Below, in pieces: positions 14,991 through 22,508 of a DNA stretch of 33,127 nucleotides; the first letter of the stretch is position 1, and each line of letters starts with the position of its first letter. A model generated the notes under the pieces. It had not been told where the DNA came from. It did not search any database and worked only from the letters and a program-made list of their open reading frames with translations. The stretch is from contig CALUXF010000018.1 in NCBI GenBank assembly GCA_944324655.1, positions 1 to 33,127 on the forward strand. The letters are read 5' to 3'. The position numbers and the translations under genes are program-made. This stretch comes from Candidatus Avelusimicrobium aviculae. Its GTDB lineage: Bacteria > Elusimicrobiota > Elusimicrobia > Elusimicrobiales > Elusimicrobiaceae.

Positions 14991-16374
14991 TGTGAAAAAA
15001 TGGGTTGCCGCGGCTGTACTGGCCGCCGGTTATGCGCCAATGTGTTTTGGCGCGATGGCCCCCACACCAGCGTCTAACTTATTTGCGGAACAAGACGTGG
15101 GCGGGGAGAAGATTACCATTTCCGATGCCATTAAAATGGCTTTGTCGGACAGTTATCAGGTAATTGACGCCGAAAAGCTGAAAGCCATTTATGAAGAACA
15201 ATTGTCGGAGGCCCGCTCAGGCTATTATCCTAAATTATCTTTAGACGCTTCTTATTCCCGCGCCATTAAAAAAGCGCAGTTTGCCATTGGCGGCGGGGCC
15301 ATGATGGAAGTGGGCAAAAACAATACTTATGCGGCGGGGCTGAATTTAAGCCAGGTGTTATGGAGCGGCGGACAAATCCGCGGGGGAGTAAATTTAGCCA
15401 AAGTAGGAGCGCAGGAGGGGGTGTATAATTTAAAGCACGTGCGCGATTTGGTGACCCAGCAGGTAGTTAAATTCTGCTATGACATTATTTACGCTTCCGC
15501 CTATATCCGCGTGCAGGAAGAATATTTAAAAATCGCCAAACAGCATTTGGCGGAAACCCAAGCCAAATATAAACAGGGTTTAGCCAGCAGTTTGGACGTG
15601 CTCACCCAAAAAGTAAAGGTGGAAAATATTGAACCTACCGTTATTCAAGCCAAGAAAAACTTTGAATTGGGTAACTTGTATTTGCGTCAAATTTTAAACA
15701 GAGACCCGGAAGACAAAATTTATCTTACCTGGTCCCGCAAGGATTTAACGCTTCCACAAGTTCCTTCTTTGGATGTGTTGTATCAAAAAGCCATGGAATA
15801 CCGCCCGGAGCTGATTCTGTCTAGATTGGCGGTGGACGCGGCGCATTACAACATAAATATCGCCAAAGCCGGACATATGCCGGTATTGGCTTTAAATGCG
15901 GATTATACATATAACGGATTGACGGAACAGGGTTTTCCCAATGAAAAGCAAGACCGCTATTGGTCTTCCACCGCCGGCGTAACGCTGAGCATTCCGCTTT
16001 TTGAAGGGTTTAAAGTCAGCTCACAAGTGGCGCAGAAAGAATTGGCGTACGAGCAGGCCGTAGCCGCTTATCAAAATAAACTCAAAAATGTGCGTATTCA
16101 AGTAAAAGAAGCGTGGCTGAATTTGGACGAAGCCCGCAACCGCATAGAAGCCACCAAAGGGGTGGTGGAGCAGGCGCGTGAAAACTTGGAAGCGCAAATG
16201 AAACGTTACCGTGCGGGTTTAACCAGCCAGCTGGAGTTAAACGACGCTATTGCCAACGTGAACGATTCCGACTTGCAATACGTGCAAGCCGTGTATGACG
16301 GCGCGATCGCGCTTTCTGATTTAAAATTTGCCGTAGGGGTAGAGGTTGAAGTGTATGAAAAAGAAAACAAGTAA
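14971..16374 (+). CDS. TolC-family outer membrane efflux protein
   Basis: 467 residues. This is the trimeric outer-membrane channel of a tripartite pump. A signal peptide (about 1-32, ending CFGA) leads into the duplicated coiled-coil/beta pattern of OEP proteins: long helices with SGYYPKLSLDASYS, LNLSQVLWSGGQIRG, then in the second half AGHMPVLALNADYTYNG and TLSIPLFEGFKVSSQV. The start is uncertain: ATG 14971 has a distant AGGTG, and a GTG at 14992 just after the tetR stop would give a shorter signal peptide. It overlaps tetR upstream and the adaptor gene downstream by 20 bases each, so the operon is tightly coupled. Confidence 0.93.
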   Translation: MKIRKNNVKKWVAAAVLAAGYAPMCFGAMAPTPASNLFAEQDVGGEKITISDAIKMALSDSYQVIDAEKLKAIYEEQLSEARSGYYPKLSLDASYSRAIKKAQFAIGGGAMMEVGKNNTYAAGLNLSQVLWSGGQIRGGVNLAKVGAQEGVYNLKHVRDLVTQQVVKFCYDIIYASAYIRVQEEYLKIAKQHLAETQAKYKQGLASSLDVLTQKVKVENIEPTVIQAKKNFELGNLYLRQILNRDPEDKIYLTWSRKDLTLPQVPSLDVLYQKAMEYRPELILSRLAVDAAHYNINIAKAGHMPVLALNADYTYNGLTEQGFPNEKQDRYWSSTAGVTLSIPLFEGFKVSSQVAQKELAYEQAVAAYQNKLKNVRIQVKEAWLNLDEARNRIEATKGVVEQARENLEAQMKRYRAGLTSQLELNDAIANVNDSDLQYVQAVYDGAIALSDLKFAVGVEVEVYEKENK

Positions 16375-17257
16375 AAAAATTCAAATAGTTATTGTCTTAT
16401 TGATGATAGCCATGGCGGCTTTTGTGTTTTTAAAACCTAAGGCGGGTTCCCCGATGGATGCGGTGGCCTTGGACGTTTTTGCCGTGCGCCCGGAAACGGT
16501 GCAAAAGCGGGATTTAAAACACCAGCTTTTAATGTCCGGCAGTATTAAGGCGTGGGAAGAAGCCACCTTGTACCCCCGTGTGGAAGGGAAGTTGTTGCAA
16601 AACTTGCTGCGCGAAGGGGATCCTGTAAAGAAAAACCAAACCGTCTCTTTGATTGAGCGCGATGAAGTGGGCGCCGTGTATGAACCGGTGGTCGTTCCGT
16701 CTACCTTAACGGGGGTCATCGGCCGGGTGTATTTGGACCCGGGCGCAAACGTAACCATTTCCACCCCGGTGGCTTTGGTGGTTAACCAAGAACGCGTGCG
16801 CGTAGCGGTGGACATACCGGAACGCTACATCGGGGAAATTTATAAAGGCCAGCCGGCCACCCTGCGTATTGACGCTTTGCCCGGCAAAGAATTTGAAGCC
16901 CGCCTGCAAATCATCAGCCCGGTGGTGGACGCCAACAGCCGCGCGGTAGCGGTGGAATTCTGGGCCGATAACCCCAGAGACATCTTAAAATCCGGTATGT
17001 TTGCCAAAGTGGATATTACACTGGCGGAAAAGAAAAACGCTGTTTCCATTGCCAAGAAGAGCCTGTATACCGAAAACGGCGAAAGCTATGTATTTGTTCC
17101 CGCTTCTGACGGGAAGACCGCCCAGAAGAAAGCGGTAACAGTGGGTTTTGAAAATACCAATTATTTGGAAATTACCGAAGGCCTGAAGGAAGGGGACGTT
17201 ATTTTAGAATTTGCCTACGGTCTGCAGGATGGAAGCAAGATTGATATGGGTAAATAA
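16355..17257 (+). CDS. RND efflux periplasmic adaptor (HlyD/AcrA family)
   Basis: 300 residues, short for the family (usually 360-400). It links the inner-membrane pump to TolC. Seen: an N-terminal membrane anchor (about 10-27), a first lipoyl half (LYPRVEGKLLQNLLREGDPV), a second lipoyl half (LTGVIGRVYLDPGANV), a beta-barrel (VAVDIPERYIGEIYKGQPAT) and a membrane-proximal domain. Only about 25 residues separate the lipoyl halves, so the alpha-helical hairpin that normally reaches TolC seems to be missing. The ATG at 16355 overlaps tolC by 20 bases; an upstream TTG is less likely. It is followed 11 bases later by the RND gene. Confidence 0.9.
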   Translation: MKKKTSKKIQIVIVLLMIAMAAFVFLKPKAGSPMDAVALDVFAVRPETVQKRDLKHQLLMSGSIKAWEEATLYPRVEGKLLQNLLREGDPVKKNQTVSLIERDEVGAVYEPVVVPSTLTGVIGRVYLDPGANVTISTPVALVVNQERVRVAVDIPERYIGEIYKGQPATLRIDALPGKEFEARLQIISPVVDANSRAVAVEFWADNPRDILKSGMFAKVDITLAEKKNAVSIAKKSLYTENGESYVFVPASDGKTAQKKAVTVGFENTNYLEITEGLKEGDVILEFAYGLQDGSKIDMGK

Positions 17258-17268
17258 AGCGGGGTTAT

Positions 17269-20200
17269 ATGGAAGAAGAAAAACAAAACGCAGCGCAGCA
17301 ACAGCCTGCCGGCCCGGCTAAAAAAGGCGGGTTAACGTCTATCTTTATTCACCGCCCGGTAGCCACTATTATGATGTGTGTGGCCGTGGTGGTATTGGGG
17401 CTAATGTCTTATTCCGGCATGGGCGTGGGGATGTTCCCCAATATTGACGTGCCCTATGTATTGGTGCAGACCACCTTGGCCGGCGCCAATCCGGAAGAGG
17501 TAGAAACCTCTATTACCAAAGTAATTGAAGAATCCGTCAACCAGGTGGAAGGGATTGATGAAATTAAATCCCAAAGCATGGAAGGGGCGTCTTTGGTCAG
17601 CATTAAGTTTGACATGGACAAAGACCGCGACGTGGCCGCTCAAGAAGTGCGCGATAAAGTGGAGCTGATTAAAAACGATCTCCCGGAAGGAACGGAAGCG
17701 CCTATCGTGCAGAAACTGGATATGGACGCTATTGCCGTATTAAACGTAGTGGTGTCCGGCGACCGCGATATTGTGGACTTAACCGAAGTAGCCAAAAAGA
17801 AAGTAAAAGAAAACATTGAGAACATCCGCGGTGTGGGTTCTGTAAACATCGTGGGCGGACGCGAACGCGAAATTCACGTCATCGTCAATCCGTTTAAACT
17901 GTTTGCTTTGAACTTGCCTATCAGCGACGTATCCCGAGCCCTGTCCGAGCAGAATGTGGAAATTCCCGGCGGGCGCGTGGAACAGCAGCACCAGGAATAC
18001 AACTTGCGTATTTTGGGCCGTATCCCCACGGTAGAGGCTTTTAATGACGTGTTTATTGCCAAACGCAAAGGCGCGTCCATCAAAATTTCCGATATCGGCT
18101 ACGCGGAAAATTCCGGCGAATACGAACGCGAATCCACTTGGCTGAATAAGCGCCGTTCTGTTACGTTGGAAGTGACCAAACAGTCCGGTACCAACACGCT
18201 GGCGGTGGTGCAAGGGGTAAAAGACAAGCTGGATTTAATTAAGCCCACGCTGCCCAAAGACATCAGCATTTCACTTATGATGGACCAATCCGGCAACATT
18301 AAAGCTTCCGTGCACACGGTGCTGGAACACTTGGTGCTGGGCGGTTTCTTGGCGGGGGTCATGGTGCTTATTTTCATGGGGTCTTTGCGCTCCACGTTTA
18401 TTTCATTCTTGGCTATGCCTATTTCCATCATCGGTTCGTTCATTTTTATGAAAATGAGCGGTTTTACCATTGATACCATGACGCTGTTGGGTTTAACCGT
18501 AGCCGTAGGTATCGTGATTGACGACGCCATCGTGATGTTGGAAAACATTTTCCGCCATATGGAAAAATACGGCAAAACCCCTATGCGCGCCGCGTTGGAC
18601 GGTTCGCGTGAAATTACTTCTACGGTTGTGGCCACCACGCTTTCCATTTTGGTTATCTTCTTGCCGTTGGCGTATATGAGCGGTATTATCGGCCGCGTGG
18701 TAAACAGCTACGGTATGACGGTGGTGTTCGCTATCGCCTTGTCCGGGGTGGTGGCGCTTACGTTGACGCCTATGCTTTGCGCCAAAATGTTAAAACAGGG
18801 GCAGGGCAAAACCAAACTGGACCATGTGGTAGACGGCGTAAATAAAAAATTGGTGGATTGGTACATCCCGCTGTTAGACTGGTCTATCCACCACCGTAAA
18901 ATCATGGTGGCAGTGGCGGTGTTCTGTATAGCTATGCTTTTCCCCATGCTGGCTAAAGTAGGGGGGGAATTTATCCCGGTGGACGACAGCGGTAAGGTGC
19001 AAGTAACCGTGGAAGCCCCTGTGGGTACCAGCTACAGCGATACCTTGGATATTTTGCGCCAAATTGAAAAAGATATTTTACGCTTGCCGCATGTAAAAGA
19101 CACGTTGGTAGTGGCCGGGGTGGGCAGCAACAGCTTTGCCGACTCTAACCCCGCCAACAAAGGCTATGTCCGCTATGAATTGGAAGACCGTGAAAAACGC
19201 GAAGGGTTAACCACCAACGATTATTTGGAAGTAACCCGCCAAATGATGAAAAAATACAAAGGCCTGCAAACCACTTCTTATATTGTGAGTGACGGTCCTT
19301 CCGCGGGTTCTTATGAAATCCAGTACGTGCTTTCCGGCCCGGATTTGGACCAGCTTGCCAATTATGGTAACACCATGATTGCCCAGCTTTCCAAAGATCC
19401 CCGGTTTATTGATTTGGACTTGTCTTTGGACTTGTCCAAACCGGAATACCGCGTAGTCATCAACCGTGACAAAGCCTATAATATGGGTGTTAAAGTGTCT
19501 GATATCGCTTCGGCGCTGCGCACCATGGTGGGCGGCGAGGACGACATCACCAAATATAAAGAAGGGGATGATTTGTACGAAGTCCGCGTGCGCGTGGGCG
19601 AGGAATACCGCGACACCAAAGAAGCTATTGCCGCTTTGATGATTCCGGCTGATAACGGCGATGACGATATCGTGCGTTTGGACTCGGTAGCCACTATTGA
19701 GGAAGGCACCGGCCCCAGCCAGATTGACCGCTTTAACCGCCAGCGCCAGGTAACCGTACAGGCCAACCTGAACGGGATTGACCAGCGCAGCGCTTTGGCT
19801 ATTATAGAGAAGGCTTTCAAGGATCTGCACGCCGGGGTGGAATATACCGGAGGTGTAACGGGGGCTTCTCAAGAAATGGGCAAGATGTTCATGTCCTTCT
19901 TAATGGCTTTCTTCTTGGCCTTCTTGTTTAAATACATGATTTTGGCCGCCCAGTTTGAAAGCTATACCCACCCGGTAGCCATTATTGTGTCTTTGCCGCT
20001 GACGGTTCCTTTTGCCGTACTTTCGCTGTTGCTTACTGGGCAAACCATGAATATATATAGTTTGCTGGGTATATTCATGTTGGTGGGCGTAGTCAGCAAA
20101 AACGCTATTTTGCAAACGGACTATACCAACCAGCTGCGTGCCCGCGGCTATGGCCGCACGGAAGCCATTTTGCAGGCCAACCGCGTCCGCTTGCGCCCTA

Positions 20201-20469
20201 TTTTGATGACCACGCTCACCCTGATTATGGGTGTGGCCCCGATGATTATTTCCAACGGGGCAGGCGCGGAGGAACGCCGCAGTTTGGCCATCGTTATTGT
20301 GGGCGGGCAGGCGCTGTCCTTATTGGTTACCCTGCTGATGACGCCTGTAACCTATATTCTGTTGGACGAATTTGGTGATTGGCTGAACCTGAAGCTTTTT
20401 GGCATTCCGATACCAGAAGACAAAAATAAGGATGTGATTTTGTCAGAAGTACCGCCAGAAGAGGATTAA
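17269..20469 (+). CDS. RND-family multidrug efflux transporter (AcrB/HAE1 type)
   Basis: 1066 residues, full length. It is the proton-driven inner-membrane pump of the tripartite system. Seen: TM1 after a short Gln/Ala-rich N-terminal tail (FIHRPVATIMMCVAVVVLG), the porter domain with VEEVETSITK-type segments and DMDKDRDVAAQEVRDKVE, and in TM4 the proton-relay acidic pair D418-D419 in IVIDDAIVMLENI. The second half repeats the layout, ending RLRPILMTTLTLIMGVAPM and the last two TMs. A cytoplasmic acidic tail closes the protein. GGGG lies before the ATG. It is the last gene of the tetR-tolC-adaptor-RND operon, with a terminator 20 bases downstream. Drug versus metabolite export cannot be decided from sequence. 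Confidence 0.95.
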   Translation: MEEEKQNAAQQQPAGPAKKGGLTSIFIHRPVATIMMCVAVVVLGLMSYSGMGVGMFPNIDVPYVLVQTTLAGANPEEVETSITKVIEESVNQVEGIDEIKSQSMEGASLVSIKFDMDKDRDVAAQEVRDKVELIKNDLPEGTEAPIVQKLDMDAIAVLNVVVSGDRDIVDLTEVAKKKVKENIENIRGVGSVNIVGGREREIHVIVNPFKLFALNLPISDVSRALSEQNVEIPGGRVEQQHQEYNLRILGRIPTVEAFNDVFIAKRKGASIKISDIGYAENSGEYERESTWLNKRRSVTLEVTKQSGTNTLAVVQGVKDKLDLIKPTLPKDISISLMMDQSGNIKASVHTVLEHLVLGGFLAGVMVLIFMGSLRSTFISFLAMPISIIGSFIFMKMSGFTIDTMTLLGLTVAVGIVIDDAIVMLENIFRHMEKYGKTPMRAALDGSREITSTVVATTLSILVIFLPLAYMSGIIGRVVNSYGMTVVFAIALSGVVALTLTPMLCAKMLKQGQGKTKLDHVVDGVNKKLVDWYIPLLDWSIHHRKIMVAVAVFCIAMLFPMLAKVGGEFIPVDDSGKVQVTVEAPVGTSYSDTLDILRQIEKDILRLPHVKDTLVVAGVGSNSFADSNPANKGYVRYELEDREKREGLTTNDYLEVTRQMMKKYKGLQTTSYIVSDGPSAGSYEIQYVLSGPDLDQLANYGNTMIAQLSKDPRFIDLDLSLDLSKPEYRVVINRDKAYNMGVKVSDIASALRTMVGGEDDITKYKEGDDLYEVRVRVGEEYRDTKEAIAALMIPADNGDDDIVRLDSVATIEEGTGPSQIDRFNRQRQVTVQANLNGIDQRSALAIIEKAFKDLHAGVEYTGGVTGASQEMGKMFMSFLMAFFLAFLFKYMILAAQFESYTHPVAIIVSLPLTVPFAVLSLLLTGQTMNIYSLLGIFMLVGVVSKNAILQTDYTNQLRARGYGRTEAILQANRVRLRPILMTTLTLIMGVAPMIISNGAGAEERRSLAIVIVGGQALSLLVTLLMTPVTYILLDEFGDWLNLKLFGIPIPEDKNKDVILSEVPPEED

Positions 20470-20489
20470 CCTCTTGGAAAAACAGTCTA

Positions 20490-20520
20490 AAGCCGGGTTT
20501 ACTATAAACCCGGCTTTTTT
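20490..20520 (+). terminator. Terminator of the efflux operon
   Basis: The hairpin AAGCCGGGTTT/AAACCCGGCTT (20490-20500 with 20506-20516) has a five-base loop and ends in a T-run. Confidence 0.92.
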
Positions 20521-20884
20521 ATTGTAGGCGGAAGATAGTGGAAGTTTTCGTTTTAGGACTACTGTTTTTACACTCGCTTTGTGGGGTTCTCTTTTTGCAA
20601 CGCTTTTTGTCTGCAAAAGAGGGAACAAAAAAGCTATAAAAGAACACATGGTTTGATTATATTTTACAGATAGTTTGATTATTTCGGGCAAAATAAATTT
20701 AAAATGTTAAACAAATGAGCAATGTTTTCATTAATACATTCTTAATAAAACCCTGTTTTTAATACGGATTTCTTATAATATTCTATTTCATTGGGTACAT
20801 ACGCATTAACTCTGAGAACAAAGCATTATCCCCCTATTTCCGACCTTTGTTTCGGTTTTGTATCAATTATGATATATTTAACTT
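20521..20884. other. AT-rich intergenic region before the GNAT gene
   Basis: About 360 bases without a convincing gene. GC content falls sharply toward the acetyltransferase gene. TTTGATTAT occurs twice (20652-20660, 20674-20682), and the longer form TTTGATTATTT (20674-20684) reappears inverted at 21405-21415 beyond the gene. A TATATT box (20873-20878) ends six bases before the GNAT start codon. A minus-strand open frame here (20443-20691) has no recognisable features. Confidence 0.5.
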
Positions 20885-21331
20885 ATGCAAATTAAAGAAA
20901 TAACTACGAATAAAAAGGATTATATGGATATTCTATTAATCGGCGATGAAGATAAAGCAATGATTAACAAATATCTGGAATCGTCAAAACTTTTTGCTTT
21001 GTACGATAATGATATCTTGACATCAATCTGTGCTGTTATGGAGATTGATAAGGAAACCGTTGAAATAAAAAATCTTGCAACTTATACGCAGTATCAAAAT
21101 AAAGGCTATGCCTCAGCATTGATTAATTTTGTCTGTAATAAATATAAAACAAATTTTAAATATTTAATCCTTGGAACCGGAGAAAATAACAATACCTTGA
21201 AATTCTATAAAAAACAAGGTTTTCAAGAAACTCACAGACTAAAAAACTTTTTTATTGATAACTACCCGCACCCAATTTTTGAAAATGAAAAGCAGTTGGT
21301 AGATATGATTTATTTAAAGAAAATTTTATAA
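20885..21331 (+). CDS. GNAT-family N-acetyltransferase
   Basis: 148 residues. The GNAT fold moves an acetyl group from acetyl-CoA to an amine. Seen: the beta4-alpha3 acetyl-CoA loop YQNKGYASALINFV (about 76-89, matching the QxxGxA pattern) preceded by VEIKNLATY, and the late beta5 segment LILGTGENNNTLKFYKKQGF, with the conserved Asn/Tyr/Gly arrangement. The substrate is unknown. Base and codon use is far more AT-rich than in neighbouring genes (Lys AAA, Asn AAT, Ile ATA), which suggests recent acquisition. There is no Shine-Dalgarno, only a TATATT box six bases before the ATG. It stands alone between two terminators. Confidence 0.85.
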   Translation: MQIKEITTNKKDYMDILLIGDEDKAMINKYLESSKLFALYDNDILTSICAVMEIDKETVEIKNLATYTQYQNKGYASALINFVCNKYKTNFKYLILGTGENNNTLKFYKKQGFQETHRLKNFFIDNYPHPIFENEKQLVDMIYLKKIL

Positions 21332-21389
21332 TATTCCAACCTTAAGAAAAAACTTCCGATTTTGTTTTAAAATTTTTAAAAGTTTGCGG

Positions 21390-21607
21390 AACTGGACTGT
21401 TCCAAAATAATCAAATTATCCGTATAGTTCAAATTTGGTGCGTATCTCACTGATAATATACAAATCTCAATCTATCCGTACAGTCCAGAAAAAGTCCAGT
21501 TTTCCAGTTTGATTTTTTTGGAACACTTAATTTTTCCGACCCGAAAACGCCCACACAAAGCCAACTTTACCAAAATAATCTATCTAGCCGTACAAATCAA
21601 ACTGGAC
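21390..21607. repeat. Cluster of short direct and inverted repeats
   Basis: A non-coding AT-rich stretch. AACTGGAC occurs at 21390-21397 and 21600-21607 and inverted (GTCCAGTT) at 21494-21501. TGTTCCAAAA (21399-21408) pairs exactly with TTTTGGAACA (21516-21525). CCAAAATAATC occurs at 21402-21412 and again near 21570-21580, each followed by a variant of TATCCGTATA. A third TCTATCCGTACA lies near 21471-21482. No gene or known element is recognised. Confidence 0.6.
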
Positions 21608-21617
21608 AAAAAACTAC

Positions 21618-21646
21618 AAAAGCCCGCTCTTTCAAGCGGGCTTTTT
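21618..21646. terminator. Bidirectional terminator between the repeat cluster and tRNA-Cys
   Basis: The hairpin AGCCCGCT/AGCGGGCT (21621-21628 with 21635-21642) has an A-run on the left and a T-run on the right. It can stop the GNAT transcript and the minus-strand tRNA-Cys transcript. Confidence 0.85.
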
Positions 21647-21671
21647 ATAAGTAAAAAGGGAAAATAAAAAA

Positions 21672-21742
21672 GGTGCGGGCGGGAATCGAACCCGCGAATA
21701 TGAGTTTTGCAGACTCACGCCTTACCACTTGGCCACCGCACC
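21672..21742 (-). tRNA. tRNA-Cys (GCA)
   Basis: 71 bases on the minus strand. The acceptor arm GGTGCGG pairs with CCGCACC, the T arm contains GGGTTCGATTCCC, and the anticodon loop CTGCAAA gives GCA. No CCA is encoded. It is oriented against the tRNA-Gly/Thr/tuf cluster. Confidence 0.95.
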
Positions 21743-21840
21743 GTATACATCAAAAATTTTGAACATAACTATTATATCAAAAAAAATACCGTCTGCAAAT
21801 AATTTTATCACAAGGTTAATGCGACCGGTAAAATTGGGTC

Positions 21841-21868
21841 TTGAAATTTTGAATAAGGTTTTTATAAT
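21841..21868 (+). promoter_or_regulatory. Promoter of candidate small RNA 1
   Basis: TTGAAA (21841-21846) and TATAAT (21863-21868) are separated by 16 bases, the best -35/-10 pair in the window. The predicted start is near 21875, with no open reading frame following. Confidence 0.65.
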
Positions 21869-21874
21869 AGCAGT

Positions 21875-21981
21875 ATGGGAGTGCCAAACCAGACCCGTTT
21901 TTGGGTGAGCCTCTTGTAGGGGAAACGGCCTCCCTATTTTTATTTTATTAGCGGACGCGTTATGGGCGCGTCCGCTTTTTT
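21875..21981 (+). ncRNA. Candidate small RNA 1 with three-way junction
   Basis: About 107 bases between a good promoter and a strong terminator, with no coding potential. By hand it folds as a three-way junction: GGGAG (21877-21881) with CTCCC (21930-21934), GCC (21883-21885) with GGC (21927-21929), hairpin ACCC/GGGT (21893-21896, 21903-21906) and hairpin CCTC/GGGG (21910-21913, 21919-21922). The terminator stem is GCGGACGCG/CGCGTCCGC (21951-21959, 21967-21975) plus six T. It lacks the SRP, RNase P and tmRNA signature sequences, and I do not recognise a family. A free-standing riboswitch-like or regulatory RNA is possible. Confidence 0.5.
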
Positions 21982-22043
21982 GCGTATAAAAGCGCGGCAG
22001 CGAGCCTTTTTCTTAACCAGGGCATGCGGCAGGCTTCATTATT

Positions 22044-22143
22044 TGGTACAATAAAAGCAGTAATAAAAGCGGATGGAACGGATCCGTCCCGCACAGGCAG
22101 CGGTTTCAGAACCAGGGAAATCTTCCTTTGGGAGTTTTTTTTT
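22044..22143 (+). ncRNA. Candidate small RNA 2 (promoter to terminator)
   Basis: An extended -10 box TGG-TACAAT (22044-22052) predicts a start near 22059. The transcript would contain a hairpin GGA-ACGGATCCGT-CC and end at a terminator-like stem CCAGGGAA with TTCCTTTGG (22112-22131, one bulge) followed by nine T (22135-22143). It is about 80 bases, non-coding, and has no recognised family. It may instead be only a long leader of the tRNA operon, though the tRNA-Gly has its own -10 box just after. Confidence 0.3.
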
Positions 22144-22151
22144 GGTATAAT
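22143..22151 (+). promoter_or_regulatory. Extended -10 promoter of the tRNA-Gly/Thr/tuf operon
   Basis: TGG-TATAAT ends 16 bases before tRNA-Gly. It is the consensus form of the extended -10 element seen elsewhere in this window. The -35 region is poor. Confidence 0.6.
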
Positions 22152-22167
22152 AAAGTGCTGTCTTATT

Positions 22168-22238
22168 GCGGGCGTAGTTCAATGGTAGAACACTAGCCTT
22201 CCAAGCTTGATACGTGGGTTCGATTCCCATCGCCCGCT
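22168..22238 (+). tRNA. tRNA-Gly (TCC)
   Basis: 71 bases. The acceptor GCGGGCG pairs with CGCCCGC, the T arm holds GGGTTCGATTCCC, and the loop CTTCCAA gives anticodon TCC. No CCA is encoded. The order Gly-Thr-tuf recalls the glyT-thrT-tufB arrangement of other bacteria. Confidence 0.95.
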
Positions 22239-22263
22239 TTTTAATCCCAAGTAAAGGGAATTT

Positions 22264-22336
22264 GCTGGGGTAGCTCAGTCGGTAGAGCATTTCCATGGTA
22301 AGGAAAAGGTCGTGGGTTCGATTCCCACTCCCAGCT
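22264..22336 (+). tRNA. tRNA-Thr (GGT), copy 1
   Basis: 73 bases. The acceptor GCTGGGG pairs with CTCCCAGC-type 3' bases, the anticodon stem TTTCC/GGAAA encloses ATGGTAA, giving GGT. No CCA is encoded. Confidence 0.95.
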
Positions 22337-22376
22337 TGTTTTGAAATCATTAGTTAGGACCCGGCAGTATTACTAT

Positions 22377-22449
22377 GCTGGGGTAGCTCAGTCGGTAGAG
22401 CATTTCCATGGTAAGGAAAAGGTCGTGGGTTCGATTCCCACTCCCAGCT
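22377..22449 (+). tRNA. tRNA-Thr (GGT), copy 2
   Basis: Identical over all 73 bases to the copy 41 bases upstream, while the spacers around them differ. This indicates recent duplication or gene conversion. It is followed 59 bases later by tuf. Confidence 0.95.
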
Positions 22450-22508
22450 TTGGTTTTGGAACAACTAAACAATAAGAAGTAAACATTAGAAACAGGAGAA
22501 CTAGACAA

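Noticed and set aside
19207-19872. Minus-strand open frame of 221 codons opposite the RND gene
   Set aside because: It lies wholly within a clearly real conserved gene and shows no domain or start signal.
21390-21607. CRISPR array
   Set aside because: Repeats are 8-11 bases, degenerate, partly inverted and irregularly spaced, and no cas gene is nearby.
21875-21981. SRP RNA, 6S RNA or tmRNA identity for the small RNA
   Set aside because: The conserved SRP apical motif (GGAAG-type loop with AGCAG), the long 6S bubble and the tmRNA tRNA-like ends are absent on both strands.
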